A stretch of DNA of 64,000 nucleotides. Origin: Photobacterium atrarenae (GTDB lineage Bacteria > Pseudomonadota > Gammaproteobacteria > Enterobacterales > Vibrionaceae). Positions 63,054-64,000 of this stretch are shown piece by piece. The notes beneath the pieces are model-generated. The model ran no database searches, had not been told where the DNA came from, and worked only from the letters and a program-made list of their open reading frames with translations. A program made the translations under genes and the position numbers. Location: contig NZ_CP101508.1 of NCBI RefSeq assembly GCF_024380015.1, positions 990,802-1,054,801 of the forward strand, written 5' to 3'. Each line of letters starts with the position of its first letter. The stretch's first letter is position 1.

Positions 63054-63082
63054 GACTATTTTTCCAATGAAAATGGTAAGAT
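63054..63082 (+). promoter_or_regulatory. Candidate sigma-70 promoter of the adhesin gene
   Basis: TTGACT (63054-63059) and TAAGAT (63077-63082) with a 17-base spacer, 62 bases before the adhesin ATG. Confidence 0.5.
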
Positions 63083-63144
63083 AGGCAATCAAGCATGTTC
63101 TATATAAAGCGGTTTCGCTAGGTTAAGTCGAGAAAGGGTGCATC

Positions 63145-64000
63145 ATGGCTGAAGTCACTAACAATAAAGATAATTTAAATGATCTATCAGGTCAGCAGGT
63201 CACCATTGCTAAAGATGGAACTCCGGGGTTTTTTCAGGCTGATGTATCGCTCAAGCCCGGCGAGATTGTTTTTGGTGTGGCTGATGGTAAGCCGAATGTG
63301 AAGGTGAAGCAGGCTGCAACTGAGGGCCATGATGCAGACGATGATTTTGAAGATATCAGTGATGATGTTGCCCAGATCCTCGCGGCTTTAGAACAAGGAG
63401 AAGATCCCACCCAACTGGGGGAAGAGTTTGCGACGGCTGCCGGTGAAACGCAAGGCTCTAGCTTAGTCACATCCGCAGAGATCGCTCGTGATGCAGAATC
63501 CACCCTTGCCGAAGCGGGTTTCGATACACAACCTTTACAAGAACTCGGCCTAAGCGAAGCCCAAAGCCTGGCTATCGTGCGTCAATATAGTGCATTCATT
63601 AATTTTTCAGACAGCAGCAGTACGAGTGACTCAGCGGAGCCGGATACCACCGCGACGGGCGCGCCAGGCGTTGAGATCACAGAAGATGCGAACGACGACG
63701 GCCTGCTCAGCGCGGCGGAGCTGGATGGTGACGTGAACGTGACCATCAGCCTGACAGACACAGGTGCGGTCGCGGGCGATACCTTGACCGTGAACGGCAC
63801 TGAGATCGAACTGACTCAGGCTCACATCGACGCAGACCAAGTTCTGACCACGGTTGATGCACCTGCGGAAGGCGCGACGTTAATCGTCGAAGCGACCATT
63901 ACCGACAAAGCGGGTAACGTGTCCCTACCAGGCAGCGACAGTGCGAAACTGGATCTAGAAGCGACCGCGGGCACAGTGACGGTTGATGACATCACAGCCG
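63145..64000 (+). CDS. Giant LapA-like surface adhesin, N-terminal part (truncated by window end)
   Basis: The frame is open from ATG 63145 to the window end (285 codons). It starts with a retention module like LapA: MAEVTNNKDNLNDLSGQQVT, with the LapG-type cleavage motif TAAG at residues 97-100 (EEFATAAGETQGSS). An acidic linker and then repeated Ig-like units rich in Thr, Asp and Ala follow from about residue 175 (GVEITEDANDDGLLSAAELD). The first 98 residues should plug LapE and hold the adhesin on the cell. Composition becomes more GC-rich as the repeats begin. AAAGGG lies before the ATG. It is probably many kilobases long. Confidence 0.92.
   Translation, partial: MAEVTNNKDNLNDLSGQQVTIAKDGTPGFFQADVSLKPGEIVFGVADGKPNVKVKQAATEGHDADDDFEDISDDVAQILAALEQGEDPTQLGEEFATAAGETQGSSLVTSAEIARDAESTLAEAGFDTQPLQELGLSEAQSLAIVRQYSAFINFSDSSSTSDSAEPDTTATGAPGVEITEDANDDGLLSAAELDGDVNVTISLTDTGAVAGDTLTVNGTEIELTQAHIDADQVLTTVDAPAEGATLIVEATITDKAGNVSLPGSDSAKLDLEATAGTVTVDDITA

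Larger units (their letters stand above)
62460..63144. other. Divergent regulatory region between lapC and the adhesin gene
   Basis: 685 AT-rich bases that must hold promoters in both directions. The plus-strand promoter is at 63054-63082, and a structured element lies at 62863-62947. No binding motif of a known c-di-GMP regulator could be assigned by eye. Small frames in this stretch have no family features. Confidence 0.6.

Noticed and set aside
1..64000. CRISPR arrays, rRNA genes, complete insertion sequences, prophage or integrase genes.
   Set aside because: I looked for regularly spaced repeats, transposase-like and integrase-like proteins and rRNA sequence and found none.

Overview
The window reads as chromosomal DNA of a marine gammaproteobacterium of the family Vibrionaceae, most likely the Photobacterium/Grimontia/Enterovibrio side. 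Support comes from the order cydB-cydX-ybgE-ybgC-tolQRAB-pal-cpoB-nadA-tRNA-Ser, from the protein families, from the moderate base composition, and from a short inverted-terminal-repeat element (41866-42032) of a kind that is common between genes in this group. The genus is an inference and was not computed.

Layout. 1-9427: the end of the cytochrome bd oxidase operon, the complete Tol-Pal envelope operon, nadA, a UPF0149 gene and a tRNA-Ser(GGA). 9428-16852: alaE, a dCache chemoreceptor, a candidate small RNA (about 13055-13131), a giant MscS-family channel, then a second identical tRNA-Ser(GGA) and a tRNA-Ser(TGA). 17378-29290: a PAS-GGDEF diguanylate cyclase followed by a complete Tad (Flp type IVb) pilus locus. 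29294-41772: assimilatory nitrate/nitrite reduction (nasA divergent from cobA-nirB-nirD, then narK and a phosphatase-kinase fusion), then an iron-dependent alcohol dehydrogenase. 42030-54179: a cyclase operon, an osmoprotectant ABC transporter, and housekeeping or transport genes. 54335-64000: a Lap-type adhesion system (lapC-lapE-ompA-like-lapG-lapD-lapB, minus strand) divergent from the first 285 codons of a giant LapA-like adhesin.

How the genes work together. The nitrate block is the best-marked regulon. Three operons (nasA, cobA-nirBD, narK-kinase) each have a -24/-12 sigma-54 promoter with the invariant GG-N10-GC spacing. nasA also has a leader with an intrinsic terminator and competing hairpins just before its ribosome binding site, as expected of an ANTAR-type (NasR/NasT) attenuator. 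A perfect 7-2-7 NarP/NarL-like palindrome lies between nasA and cobA, and a near copy precedes the alcohol dehydrogenase. Cyclic di-GMP is the second theme. Two GGDEF proteins keep the active motif, one next to flp. LapD keeps only degenerate GGDEF/EAL domains, as a c-di-GMP receptor should. LapG has its Cys-His-Asp triad, and the adhesin carries a TAAG cleavage motif at residues 97-100.

Points that the standard annotation does not explain are the nasA leader, the candidate small RNA, a structured element before the adhesin, an OmpA-like lipoprotein inside the lap operon that lacks the usual peptidoglycan-binding Asp, a TadZ without a P-loop, and a gene whose stop codon is supplied by a transposon-like repeat.
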